Shown here: positions 5,542 through 13,520 of the stretch, in pieces
How the letters are laid out: every line of letters begins with the position of its first letter
How positions within the stretch are numbered: position 1 is the stretch's first letter
NCBI GenBank assembly: GCA_034421295.1
Contig: DAOUKM010000011.1
Span: 1-22,754, forward strand
Direction: 5' to 3'
Source of the DNA: CAUZIR01 sp034421295
GTDB lineage: Bacteria; Chloroflexota; Dehalococcoidia; Lucifugimonadales; UBA2962
DNA: 22,754 nt
Notes under the pieces: generated by a model
Databases searched by the model: none
What the model was told of the DNA's origin: nothing
The model's input: only the letters and a program-made list of their open reading frames with translations
Position numbers and translations under genes: made by a program

Positions 5542-7323
5542 ATGAAGCGTTTTGCGATACCTTTGGTCCTTTCCGCGGTCTTGGCACTCGTCGCAGCGGC
5601 ATGCGCGGGCGAAACCGAGGTTGTGGAGAAGATCGTCGAGGTGCCGGTGGTAGAGGAGAAGATCGTCGAGGTCGAGGTTGAGAAGGTGGTGGAGGTAGAG
5701 ACCGAGAAGATCGTCGAGGTGGAGGTGGAGAAGGTCATCGAGATAGAGACCGAGAAGATCCTGGTGGCCACGCCGACGCCTGACGTAGGAGTTACGGGAC
5801 CGCAGTTTGGAGGAGACCTGAGGATAGTCTCGCAGGGCTCGATCAGCACTCTGGACCCGGTGTTCTCGCTGTTCTACGTGGTAGCGGCAGTGGGCAACCA
5901 AATTTTCGAGGGTCTGTACGGCTGGGACGGCAACCTGGAGGCGAAGCCCCGGTTGGCCGAGTCGTTCACGACCAATGCTGACGGAACTGAGTACACGTTC
6001 AAGGTGCGGGCGGGCGTACCGTTCCATAACGGTGACTCGTTTACGGCATCGGACGCAGTGGCATCGATCAGCCGCTGGAGGGACGCCGGTACGCCGGCAG
6101 CGGGTATCGTTCGCCGGTTCACGGACGACGATGCCCTGCAGGTAGTCGACGACTCGACGTTCACCTGGACGTTCGATGAGCCGCTGGGTGCAGTGATCTT
6201 CATCCTGGGTATACCGCACGGCATGATGCCGATGGTTCCCGAGGAGATGGCGGCGACACCGTTCACGGAGCCCGTGCCTGAGAACATAGGCACCGGTGCA
6301 TACCGGTTCGTCGAGTGGCTGCAGGGAGACAAGGTTTCCCTGGAGCGTAACGACGCTTACGAGGCCAGGAGCGAGCCGAGCTCTCCCGGTGCATATGCCG
6401 GTGAGAACATTGCCTACCTGGACTCGCTGACGTTCCTTGAGATCCCCGACGAAGAGACGAAGATAGCCGGCCTTGAGACCGGTGAGTGGGACGTGGTGGA
6501 TGGAGCTGCGTTTGACTTCTTCCAGAGGCTTACTGACAACCCCGAGATCGGGGTTGCGCTCTACAAGCCCGGCAACAGGTCGAACGTATACCTGAACCCG
6601 CAGATCCCGCCGTTCAGCTACCTTAAGGGTCGCCAGGCCCTGATGACGGGTATCGACGTAGAGGACTTCATGTTCGCGCTTGGTCCTAATGACCTTTGGA
6701 TCACGTGCCCAGCGCTGTACTGGTGCGGGACTCCGCTGGAGACGGACATAGGAGCCCGGTTCGACGTAGAGCTTGCCGACGGCAGCACGGCGACGATCGG
6801 CTACGACGTCAACAACATGGCACTTGCTCAGCAGCTGCTGAACGAGTCGGACTATGCGGGTGAGACGGCGGTGATCCTGAACCCGACGGCCTACGGTACG
6901 ATCACGCCGCTTGGTCCGGTGCTCAAGTCGGTGATGGAGGACATCGGGTACGCGGTGGAGATGCCGGCGCTTGACTGGGCGACGGTGACGTCGATGTTCG
7001 GTAACACGGACTCCTACAGCCTTGCTACAGACTGGTATTCGCACTGGTGCTGCGGGAACCCGATCCAGGACCACCTGATCAGCGGTACGTTGGACTTCAT
7101 CATCCGTGATGAGGACCTGATCAACCTGCAGCTCGAGTTCGTACGCGAGACGGACGCGGGCAAGCGATTCGAGATCGTGGAGGAGATCCAGTCTCTGAGG
7201 TGGTCGAAGGTGACGTCGCTGTCGCTGGGCCAGTTCTTCCCGATCGTGCCTCACACGAGTGACCTGAAGGGATTCGAGGTAAAGGCCCTGCCGTTCTACG
7301 TCAACACCTGGCTGGAGCGCTAG
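5542..7323 (+). CDS. Family-5 extracellular solute-binding lipoprotein (tandem paralog 2)
   Basis: This 593-residue peptide/nickel-class binding protein (SBP_bac_5) starts at ATG 5542 behind GGAGG at 5532-5536. The lipoprotein signal is MKRFAIPLVLSAVLALVAAAC, lipidated at Cys21. Residues 27-74 are a stalk of five eight-residue units of the type E(V/T)EK(I/V)VEV, followed by ATPTPDVG and the globular fold (FGGDLRIVSQGSISTLDP). The TLDP segment and the HNGDSFTASDAV motif are typical of family-5 binding proteins. Cysteine pairs CPALYWC and HWCC match those in paralogs 1 and 3. About 91% of residues match paralog 3 by hand comparison. It should sit on the outer face of the membrane and deliver a ligand to a permease encoded elsewhere; none is present here. 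Substrate unknown. Confidence 0.93.
   Translation: MKRFAIPLVLSAVLALVAAACAGETEVVEKIVEVPVVEEKIVEVEVEKVVEVETEKIVEVEVEKVIEIETEKILVATPTPDVGVTGPQFGGDLRIVSQGSISTLDPVFSLFYVVAAVGNQIFEGLYGWDGNLEAKPRLAESFTTNADGTEYTFKVRAGVPFHNGDSFTASDAVASISRWRDAGTPAAGIVRRFTDDDALQVVDDSTFTWTFDEPLGAVIFILGIPHGMMPMVPEEMAATPFTEPVPENIGTGAYRFVEWLQGDKVSLERNDAYEARSEPSSPGAYAGENIAYLDSLTFLEIPDEETKIAGLETGEWDVVDGAAFDFFQRLTDNPEIGVALYKPGNRSNVYLNPQIPPFSYLKGRQALMTGIDVEDFMFALGPNDLWITCPALYWCGTPLETDIGARFDVELADGSTATIGYDVNNMALAQQLLNESDYAGETAVILNPTAYGTITPLGPVLKSVMEDIGYAVEMPALDWATVTSMFGNTDSYSLATDWYSHWCCGNPIQDHLISGTLDFIIRDEDLINLQLEFVRETDAGKRFEIVEEIQSLRWSKVTSLSLGQFFPIVPHTSDLKGFEVKALPFYVNTWLER
5620..5763 (+). repeat. 24-base coding repeats: stalk of solute-binding protein 2
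   Basis: About five imperfect 24-base units encode eight-residue repeats that alternate ETEKIVEV and EVEKVVEV. The hydrophobic/charged alternation suggests an extended, beta-prone or rod-like spacer between the lipid anchor and the binding domain. Confidence 0.85.
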
Positions 7324-7354
7324 AGCTTTAACCGAAATCGGATAGGGCAAAACG

Positions 7355-7393
7355 GGGCCCGTGGCCAACATGGCTGCGGGCCCTATTTTTTTT
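7355..7393 (+). terminator. Intrinsic terminator after solute-binding gene 2
   Basis: A 13-pair stem (7355-7367 with 7371-7383, two G-T pairs) with a three-base loop is followed by TA and eight T residues (7386-7393). GGGCAAAA at 7345-7352 can also pair with TTTTGCCC just downstream, so the element may work in both directions. Confidence 0.92.
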
Positions 7394-7467
7394 GCCCCTT
7401 TGTGCGAGGCTGCCATGTCACATGGTGGACGCGCTCTGAATGCCCGTCGGCTCGGGGCCAGGCCCAT

Positions 7468-7496
7468 TTGACAACGGGTGGGCTGATAAGTACCTT
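7468..7496 (+). promoter_or_regulatory. Candidate promoter of solute-binding gene 3
   Basis: TTGACA at 7468-7473, 17 bases, then TACCTT at 7491-7496. It shares block similarity with the promoter at 5411 and lies about 100 bases before the start codon. Having its own promoter and an upstream terminator, gene 3 is probably transcribed independently of gene 2. Confidence 0.6.
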
Positions 7497-7603
7497 ACGC
7501 TGGAATTCAAGGCACTGAACGTGCGTTGTTCGTGTCGCCCTCTTCTCCCTACGGCGCGCGAGCGGCAAGCTACGGTATTGGTACGGACTAAGAGGAGGAA
7601 GAT

Positions 7604-9385
7604 ATGAAGCGTTTTGCAATACCCTTGGTCCTCTCCGCGGTCTTGGCGCTCGTCGCAGCAGCCTGCGCTGGCGAAACCGAGGTTGTGGAGAAGATCGTCG
7701 AGGTGCCGGTGGTGGAGGAGAAGATCGTCGAGGTCGAGGTTGAGAAGGTGGTGGAGGTAGAGACCGAGAAGATCGTCGAGGTGGAGGTGGAGAAGGTCAT
7801 CGAGGTAGAGACCGAGAAGATCTTGGTCGCCACGCCGACGCCTGACGTTGGAGTTACGGGACCGCAGTTTGGAGGAGACCTGAGGGTAGTGTCCCAGGGC
7901 TCGATCAGCACTCTGGACCCGGTGTTCTCGCTGTTCTACGTGGTTGGCGCCGTTGGGACGCAGATGTACCAGGGCCTGTACGGCTGGGACGGCAACCTGC
8001 AGGCACAGCCCCGGACGGCCGAATCGTTCACCTTGAGCGAGGACGGAACCGAGTACACGTTCAAGGTGCGCACCGAGGTGACGTTCCACAACGGTGACAC
8101 GTTCACGGCGGCGGACGCGGTGGCATCGATCAACCGTTGGAGGGACGCCGGCACGCCGGCCGCGGGTATGGTTCGCCGGTTCACGGACGACGATGCCCTG
8201 CAGGTAGTCGACGACTCGACGTTCACCTGGACGTTCAACGAGCCGTTGGGGGCGGTGGTGTTCATCCTGGCAATTCCGGCCGGGCTGATGCCGATGGTTC
8301 CTGAGGAGATGGCGGCGACGCCGTTCACCGAGCCGACGCCTGAGAACATAGGCACGGGAGCGTACAAGTTCGTGGAGTGGCTGCAGGGAGACAGGGTGGT
8401 GCTGGAGCGCCACGACGGGTTCGTGGCCAGGAGCGAGCCCAGCACCCCCGGTGCATACGCCGGTGAGAACATAGCCTACCTGGACACAGTGACGTTCCTT
8501 GAGATCCCCGACGAAGAGACGAAGATAGCGGGTCTTGAGACCGGTGAGTGGGACGTGGTGGACGGAGCGGCGTTCGACTTCTTCCAGCGTCTTACCGACA
8601 ACCCCGATGTCGGGGTTGCGCTGTACAAGCCCGGCAACCGCTCGAACGTGTACCTGAACCCGCAGATCCCGCCGTTCAGCTACCTTAAGGGTCGCCAGGC
8701 GCTGATGACGGGTATCGACGTAGAGGACTTCATGTTCGCGCTCGGTCCGAACGACCTGTGGATCACGTGCCCCGCGCTGTACTGGTGCGGGACTCCGCTG
8801 GAGACGGACATAGGTGCGCGGTTCGATGTAGAGCTCTCTGATGGCAGCACGGCGACGATCGGCTACGACGTCAACAACATGGAGGTGGCGCGCCAGTTGC
8901 TTGCCGAGTCCGACTACGCGGGTGAGACTACGGTGATCCTGAACCCGACGGACTACGGTACGATCACACCACTGGGTCCTGTGCTCAAGTCGGTGATGGA
9001 GGACATCGGGTACTCGGTGGAGATGCCGGCGCTTGACTGGGCGACGGTGACGTCGATGTTCGGTAACACGGACTCTTACAGTCTTGCGACGGACTGGTAC
9101 TCACACTGGTGCTGCGGCAACCCGGTCCAGGACCACCTGATATCGGGGACGCTGGACTTCATCATCCGTGACGAAGAGCTGATCAACCTGCAGCTTGAGT
9201 TCGTGCGCGAGACGGATGCGGCCAAGCGGTTCGAGATCGTCGAGGAGATCCAGACCCTGCGCTGGCAGAAGGTGACATCGCTGTCGCTTGGACAGTTCTT
9301 CCCGATCGTGCCCCACACGACCGACCTGAAGGGATTCGAGGTGAAGGCCCTGCCGTTCTACGTCAACACGTGGCTGGAGCGGTAG
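7604..9385 (+). CDS. Family-5 extracellular solute-binding lipoprotein (tandem paralog 3)
   Basis: The same length (593 residues) and architecture as paralog 2: signal peptide with lipidated Cys21, a stalk at residues 27-74 differing at only one residue, ATPTPDVG linker, and the SBP_bac_5 fold. ATG 7604 follows GGAGG at 7594-7598. Most differences from paralog 2 lie in residues ~90-300 (for example VVGAVGTQMYQG in place of VVAAVGNQIFEG, and ILAIPAGLM in place of ILGIPHGMM). The C-terminal half, including EIPDEETKIAG, GEWDVVDGAAFDFF and the CPALYWC and HWCC cysteines, is nearly unchanged. The pattern suggests altered ligand preference on a conserved frame, though gene conversion of the ends would give the same picture. 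No partner transporter genes are adjacent. Confidence 0.93.
   Translation: MKRFAIPLVLSAVLALVAAACAGETEVVEKIVEVPVVEEKIVEVEVEKVVEVETEKIVEVEVEKVIEVETEKILVATPTPDVGVTGPQFGGDLRVVSQGSISTLDPVFSLFYVVGAVGTQMYQGLYGWDGNLQAQPRTAESFTLSEDGTEYTFKVRTEVTFHNGDTFTAADAVASINRWRDAGTPAAGMVRRFTDDDALQVVDDSTFTWTFNEPLGAVVFILAIPAGLMPMVPEEMAATPFTEPTPENIGTGAYKFVEWLQGDRVVLERHDGFVARSEPSTPGAYAGENIAYLDTVTFLEIPDEETKIAGLETGEWDVVDGAAFDFFQRLTDNPDVGVALYKPGNRSNVYLNPQIPPFSYLKGRQALMTGIDVEDFMFALGPNDLWITCPALYWCGTPLETDIGARFDVELSDGSTATIGYDVNNMEVARQLLAESDYAGETTVILNPTDYGTITPLGPVLKSVMEDIGYSVEMPALDWATVTSMFGNTDSYSLATDWYSHWCCGNPVQDHLISGTLDFIIRDEELINLQLEFVRETDAAKRFEIVEEIQTLRWQKVTSLSLGQFFPIVPHTTDLKGFEVKALPFYVNTWLER
7682..7825 (+). repeat. 24-base coding repeats: stalk of solute-binding protein 3
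   Basis: Same five-unit stalk as at 5620-5763, with very few base changes between the copies, which indicates recent duplication or conversion of this segment. Confidence 0.85.
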
Positions 9386-9417
9386 CGTCTTAACCGAAAT
9401 CGGATAGGGCAAAACGG

Positions 9418-9455
9418 GGCCCGCGGCCATGTTGGCCGCGGGCCTTTGCTCTTTT
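9418..9455 (+). terminator. Intrinsic terminator after solute-binding gene 3
   Basis: A perfect 12-base-pair stem (GGCCCGCGGCCA at 9418-9429 with its complement at 9433-9444), a TGT loop, then TTTGCTCTTTT. The sequence leading into it (ACCGAAATCGGATAGGGC) is the same as before the terminator of gene 2. Confidence 0.9.
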
Positions 9456-9531
9456 GGACATCCCGATCCATCTGGCGCCTGCGCAACTCCCTTTACCGCA
9501 CAGCGTAGGCGCTGGTAGGCCTATGACCCTG

Positions 9532-9540
9532 TGCTAAACT
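9532..9540 (+). promoter_or_regulatory. Possible extended -10 promoter of the di-heme oxidoreductase gene
   Basis: TGCTAAACT fits the extended -10 form (TG, one base, TAAACT). The position 17 bases upstream (CTGGTA, 9512-9517) is a poor -35. It lies about 60 bases before the chosen start, in the only gap before the three-gene group. Confidence 0.4.
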
Positions 9541-9601
9541 GGATTGCCAAGACCCTCTAGCGAATGGCAAACGTTCGTCTCCTGTCGTGCCTGGGGCGTC
9601 C

Positions 9602-11260
9602 ATGACAAGCCGAGTGACCACCTCACACCTCCACTTCGCAATCAGGCTGACCGACCTCCCACTGCTCGCCGCGGTGGTGGCCGTTGCGTCTGCCATCGCC
9701 TGCTCATCCGCGGCCGCCTCAGAGCAGGTGGCAGAGGTTACGATCGGCGACGCTCCCGCCCTGGGAAGGCACATCAACCAGGCGGACATCGACGCGGGCG
9801 AGGTCACTCTCGAGGAGCTTGTTGGGCATGGAGAGTTGCTGTTCACCGCGCAGTTCAACACGCTTGACGGGGCCGGTCGGCCAGAGACGACGGGCGTTGG
9901 TGACAGCCCGTTCCGGGACAGGCGCGATTTCCCGGATAACTTCAACCGCGTGTCGGGCCCCGACGCCAACTCCTGTGCGGCCTGCCACAACATCCCGCGC
10001 GTGGGAGGGGCGGGCGACAACGTCACCAATGTGTTCGTGGATGCTGAGAACCACCCGTTCGTCGACTTTTCCGGTGGGGCGGGGGACGGCTTTAGGACAG
10101 ACCTGACGCTCCAGACGGTCGGGCCCGAGCGAAATTCGGTGAGCCTCTTCGGGTCCGGCCTGATCGAGATGCTCGCAAGGGAGATGACCTTCGACCTCCA
10201 GAGCACACGCGACCTCGCCTTGCGCGACGCGCGCGAGAGCGGCCAGGAGATCACCAAGAGCCTGTCCACCAAAGGGGTGGACTTTGGGTACATCACGGTC
10301 CGACCCGACGGTACGATCGACACCTCTGCGGTGGAGGGGGTGGACAGCGACCTGATCATTAAGCCGTTCCATCAAAAGGGGGCCATAGTGTCCCTGAGAG
10401 AGTTTGCCGTCAAGGGCATGAATAACCACCATGGCATGCAGGCGACCGAGCGTTTCAGGGACGGTATTGATGTCGACGGCGACGGGTACGTCGACGAGCT
10501 TACGCGCGGCGATTTGACCGCGCTCGTGGTCTTCATGGCGACGCTTCCAGTGCCGGGGGAGGTCCTCCCGGCCGATCCCGCGGCGCGCGCGGCCGCAGAG
10601 CGGGGGGAAGAACTGTTCGCAAGCATCGGCTGCAACTCCTGCCATCGCAGCACGCTGCGGCTGGAGAGCCCATTTTTCACCGAGCCGAACCCCTTCAACC
10701 CTCCGGGCAAGCTGAAGCTCTCAGACGTGTCGAGGCCGCTGTCGATCGACCTTACGGCCGAGGGCCCCGGACCTTTCCTGACTCTGGAGCCTGATGGGTC
10801 CTTGCTCGTGCCGGCCTTCACCGACCTCAAGCGACATGACATGGGTCCCGCCCTGGACAACGAGGCCGTTCGCCAGAACGGCATCGCGACTGAGGAATGG
10901 CTGACCAGAAAGCTCTGGGGCGTCGCCTCTGAGGCGCCGTTTCTGCACCATGGCAGGGCGACGCTCATATCCGAGGCGATCCTGCTGCACGGCGGCGAGG
11001 CCGAAGCCCAGCGGGCGGCCTACGAGGAGTTGAGCCCCGAGGACCAGGCGGCGGTGGTTGAGTTCATCAAGACCCTGCAGATCCTGCCAGAGGACGCGAT
11101 GGATGTCGTCGTGGATCCCACGCGTGGCCAGCGCGCCGCCGGTGGGCCGGGAACCGTTGCGATGTCGGTCCTGGGCGGCGCGGTGGGCGGGATGATATTG
11201 ACGCTGGTGGGCATGGTCGGCGTCGCGCTCGCCCGGCGCCGCAGAGGCCACTTGAGCTGA
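9602..11260 (+). CDS. Di-heme oxidoreductase (DHOR/putative peroxidase family), envelope-anchored
   Basis: A 552-residue exported c-type cytochrome. The N-terminus has a hydrophobic segment ending ASAIAC with a likely lipidated Cys34. Two heme-attachment motifs follow: CAACH (Cys125, Cys128, His129) and CNSCH (Cys344, Cys347, His348). The FLHHGRA segment near residue 450 corresponds to the LMHDGRA-type motif of DHOR proteins (PF06537), distant relatives of MauG and cytochrome c peroxidase. Unusually, the C-terminus has a hydrophobic helix followed by ARRRRGHLS, which looks like a membrane anchor with cytoplasmic positive charges, so the protein may be tethered at both ends. ATG 9602 is preferred over GTG 9587 because the signal peptide is then more normal; neither has a strong Shine-Dalgarno. 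It is followed within 34 bases by the FG-GAP lipoprotein gene. Likely role: extracytoplasmic electron transfer, peroxide reduction or oxidation of a partner; substrate unknown. Confidence 0.88.
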   Translation: MTSRVTTSHLHFAIRLTDLPLLAAVVAVASAIACSSAAASEQVAEVTIGDAPALGRHINQADIDAGEVTLEELVGHGELLFTAQFNTLDGAGRPETTGVGDSPFRDRRDFPDNFNRVSGPDANSCAACHNIPRVGGAGDNVTNVFVDAENHPFVDFSGGAGDGFRTDLTLQTVGPERNSVSLFGSGLIEMLAREMTFDLQSTRDLALRDARESGQEITKSLSTKGVDFGYITVRPDGTIDTSAVEGVDSDLIIKPFHQKGAIVSLREFAVKGMNNHHGMQATERFRDGIDVDGDGYVDELTRGDLTALVVFMATLPVPGEVLPADPAARAAAERGEELFASIGCNSCHRSTLRLESPFFTEPNPFNPPGKLKLSDVSRPLSIDLTAEGPGPFLTLEPDGSLLVPAFTDLKRHDMGPALDNEAVRQNGIATEEWLTRKLWGVASEAPFLHHGRATLISEAILLHGGEAEAQRAAYEELSPEDQAAVVEFIKTLQILPEDAMDVVVDPTRGQRAAGGPGTVAMSVLGGAVGGMILTLVGMVGVALARRRRGHLS

Positions 11261-11294
11261 TCAGGTCGCCGCACCGTTGTCCCCTCAAGGATCG

Positions 11295-13520
11295 ATGAGG
11301 GGGCGCCGTGAGCGTTTAGGTGCGACCGGCGAACCCCTTCTCGCCGCGACCGCCGTCTTCCTGATGACGACCCTAGTTGCCTGTGGCGGCGGATCAGGTG
11401 ACGAAGGGCTGGTCATACGGCCGACCTTTGAGTCGGGCGTCGCTTCCCAGGCAACTGCCGAACCGACTATACCCGGCGGGGCCGGAGCCGACGAATCGGC
11501 CACCGGACCTTCCTTCGCCGAGCGCGAGCCGGTCACGCCCTTTACCGAGGTCGCGGCGTCGGCCCTTAGCGAAGGGCACGACAACTGGAATGACAGGCCG
11601 GGCGCGGTGGTGTTCGACTTTGACCGCGACGGCGATCTGGACATATACATAACTCAGAAGGGGGGCCATCCCAACCGACTCTACGAGAACGACGGCTCGG
11701 GCGTGTTCCAGGATGTGGCCGAAGAGGCGGGCGCTGCCCTGACGGACAGTCACAGTACTGGAGCCATGGCCTGCGACATCGATAACGACGGCTTCCAGGA
11801 TCTTTACGTCTCGGCCTGGGGTGACCCCGAGGACCAGCTCGGGTTTCGCTCGCCGCCCGATACCCAGGGCAACACCGACTACCTCCTGCGCAACAATGGC
11901 GACGGCAGTTTCACCGACGTTTCCGATTCGGCCTTCGGGGAGGACCGAAATCTGCGGTCTGCCACGTCCATATCCTGCGCAGACGTCGATAACGACGGCT
12001 GGCTCGACCTGCTGGTGGCGAACCTGGGTGCGCACGACTTTCGCTCGTTCGCCGGGCCGCACCATCCCGGGCACTTCAACCTGCTGTACATGAACAACGG
12101 GGACATGACCTTCAGGGAGATCGCGCGTGAGGCCGGGGTAGCGGGAGATCAGATCAGGATGCTTGACCCGTCAGGCCAGCCCATATTGTTCACGGATCCC
12201 GACACCGGTGAGCAGTTCGAGGGCTGGGATCCTACGAGCCGCGACCGTCTGGGCAACCAGGTCGGAGAGCCGGCTCCGCAGACCCACTCGACTCTCATGT
12301 TCGACTTCGACGACGATGGTGACCCGGACCTGTTCGTCGCCGACGACGGGGACACGCTCAAGGTGTTCCGCAACGACACCGCGGGCGGGGTTGTCAGGTT
12401 CACCGGTGTTGAGGAGGCCCTCGGCCTGGACGTTTCCGGTGCCTGGATGGGTTTCGCCCTTGGCGACTATGATGGGGACGTGGACCTGGACGTGTTCGTG
12501 ACGAACATCGGCTATCACGCGATGATCAGGAGACCGCAGGACACTCCAACCGGATCGTGCCAGTATCTCCAGCGCTTCAGCTGGGGGACCTGCGCAAACT
12601 TCCTGCTGCGAAACGACGGTCCGGGTGAATTGAACGGGCTTGGCCGGTCGGGAATATTCGTTGAGGCGGGAGGCCAGGTCGACATCATCAGGAGCCCGTT
12701 CCTGGCCCCGGACGCCCTAGACGCCACCAAGATTCATCCATCCCTACCGGTCCCATCCGGTCTTGCGGCCTATGACTTCGGCTTCGGCACCACCTTCTTT
12801 GATTTCGACAATGACGGCGACGTCGACCTTTACTGGCTGGGCTCCAACAAGAATAGCGGAGCCGGGCCCGGCGGCGACGTATACCCGGGCGTTGGCCGCC
12901 TGTTGCGCAACGACGGAGCCGGGGCATTCGAGGACATCACCGTGCGGGCTCACCTGCTCGACATTTTCGGTGTGGACTACTCGGTGGTCGATCCGGCAGA
13001 TCCTGGCTTCGATGCCGTGGCCCAGCGCATCGCCACCAGGTTCCATGAGAACGGCAAGGGGCTTGCCCACGGAGACTTTAACGGCGACGGGTACGTCGAC
13101 CTCGTCGGCACTAACAGCAGCGGCACCGTGTGGACCACGGGCGGTCCCGAGAGCCTGGCGAACGCTCCGGGGCCGGTCTTCGTGTGGATCAACGGAGGAG
13201 GAAACCGCCACTGGATTACGCTCCGGCTCAGGGGCCGCATGGCGATCGACGGCACCGGGAGCAACGCGGACGGCATCGGCGCGCGCGTGCTCCTTACCGC
13301 AGAGCCCGATCCGGGCGCCGGACCAAGGACGCAGATACGCGAGGTGTACGCCGGAGGCAGCTACCTATCCCTGGATAGCCTCGACGTGGAATTCGGCCTG
13401 GGAATGGATGCGGTCGTGGACGAGATACGCATCCGTTGGCCCAGCGGTACCGAGCAGATCCTCACCGCCATCTCCGCAGACAGGGTATTGGAGGTAGTCG
13501 AGCCGGAGGCAGGGGGATGA
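11295..13520 (+). CDS. FG-GAP/VCBS repeat lipoprotein with ASPIC/UnbV C-terminal domain (CRTAC1-like)
   Basis: This 741-residue protein has an arginine-rich n-region, a hydrophobic core and lipobox TLVAC (Cys30). It has seven Ca2+-binding FG-GAP/VCBS motifs of the form FDFDxDGDxDLY. Examples are FDFDRDGDLDIY, CDIDNDGFQDLY, FDFDDDGDPDLF and GDFNGDGYVDLV, which indicate a beta-propeller. The last ~110 residues carry the ASPIC/UnbV signature (PF07593): WITLRLRG, GIGARV, REVYAGGSYLS, EIRIRWPSG. An in-frame TTG at 11277 is possible, but ATG 11295 has AAGGA three bases before it and gives a normal signal peptide. The stop overlaps the next start (ATGA), so translation is probably coupled to the TPR gene. 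Proteins of this class are thought to bind partners or ligands at the cell surface; no enzyme activity can be assigned. Confidence 0.9.
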   Translation: MRGRRERLGATGEPLLAATAVFLMTTLVACGGGSGDEGLVIRPTFESGVASQATAEPTIPGGAGADESATGPSFAEREPVTPFTEVAASALSEGHDNWNDRPGAVVFDFDRDGDLDIYITQKGGHPNRLYENDGSGVFQDVAEEAGAALTDSHSTGAMACDIDNDGFQDLYVSAWGDPEDQLGFRSPPDTQGNTDYLLRNNGDGSFTDVSDSAFGEDRNLRSATSISCADVDNDGWLDLLVANLGAHDFRSFAGPHHPGHFNLLYMNNGDMTFREIAREAGVAGDQIRMLDPSGQPILFTDPDTGEQFEGWDPTSRDRLGNQVGEPAPQTHSTLMFDFDDDGDPDLFVADDGDTLKVFRNDTAGGVVRFTGVEEALGLDVSGAWMGFALGDYDGDVDLDVFVTNIGYHAMIRRPQDTPTGSCQYLQRFSWGTCANFLLRNDGPGELNGLGRSGIFVEAGGQVDIIRSPFLAPDALDATKIHPSLPVPSGLAAYDFGFGTTFFDFDNDGDVDLYWLGSNKNSGAGPGGDVYPGVGRLLRNDGAGAFEDITVRAHLLDIFGVDYSVVDPADPGFDAVAQRIATRFHENGKGLAHGDFNGDGYVDLVGTNSSGTVWTTGGPESLANAPGPVFVWINGGGNRHWITLRLRGRMAIDGTGSNADGIGARVLLTAEPDPGAGPRTQIREVYAGGSYLSLDSLDVEFGLGMDAVVDEIRIRWPSGTEQILTAISADRVLEVVEPEAGG
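13505..13509 (+). promoter_or_regulatory. Shine-Dalgarno of the TPR lipoprotein, inside the preceding gene
   Basis: GGAGG with a seven-base spacer to ATG 13517. It lies in the last codons of the FG-GAP gene and supports coupled translation. Confidence 0.7.

Larger units (their letters stand above)
5411..9455 (+). repeat. Tandem duplication: two promoter-gene-terminator units of ~2 kb
   Basis: Unit A runs from the promoter at 5411 to the terminator ending at 7393; unit B runs from 7468 to 9455. Offset between start codons is 2062 bases. The stretch from the Shine-Dalgarno through about the first 250 coding bases, and the block just after each stop codon leading into the terminator, are almost identical; the leaders differ more. 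This is a gene duplication, not an insertion element: no transposase or terminal inverted repeats are seen. Confidence 0.85.

Noticed and set aside
5371..7467. 698-codon minus-strand frame across solute-binding gene 2, and a similar one over gene 3
   Set aside because: Both copies mirror the same codon pattern of the duplicated genes, have no recognisable domain, and run through a terminator and promoter.
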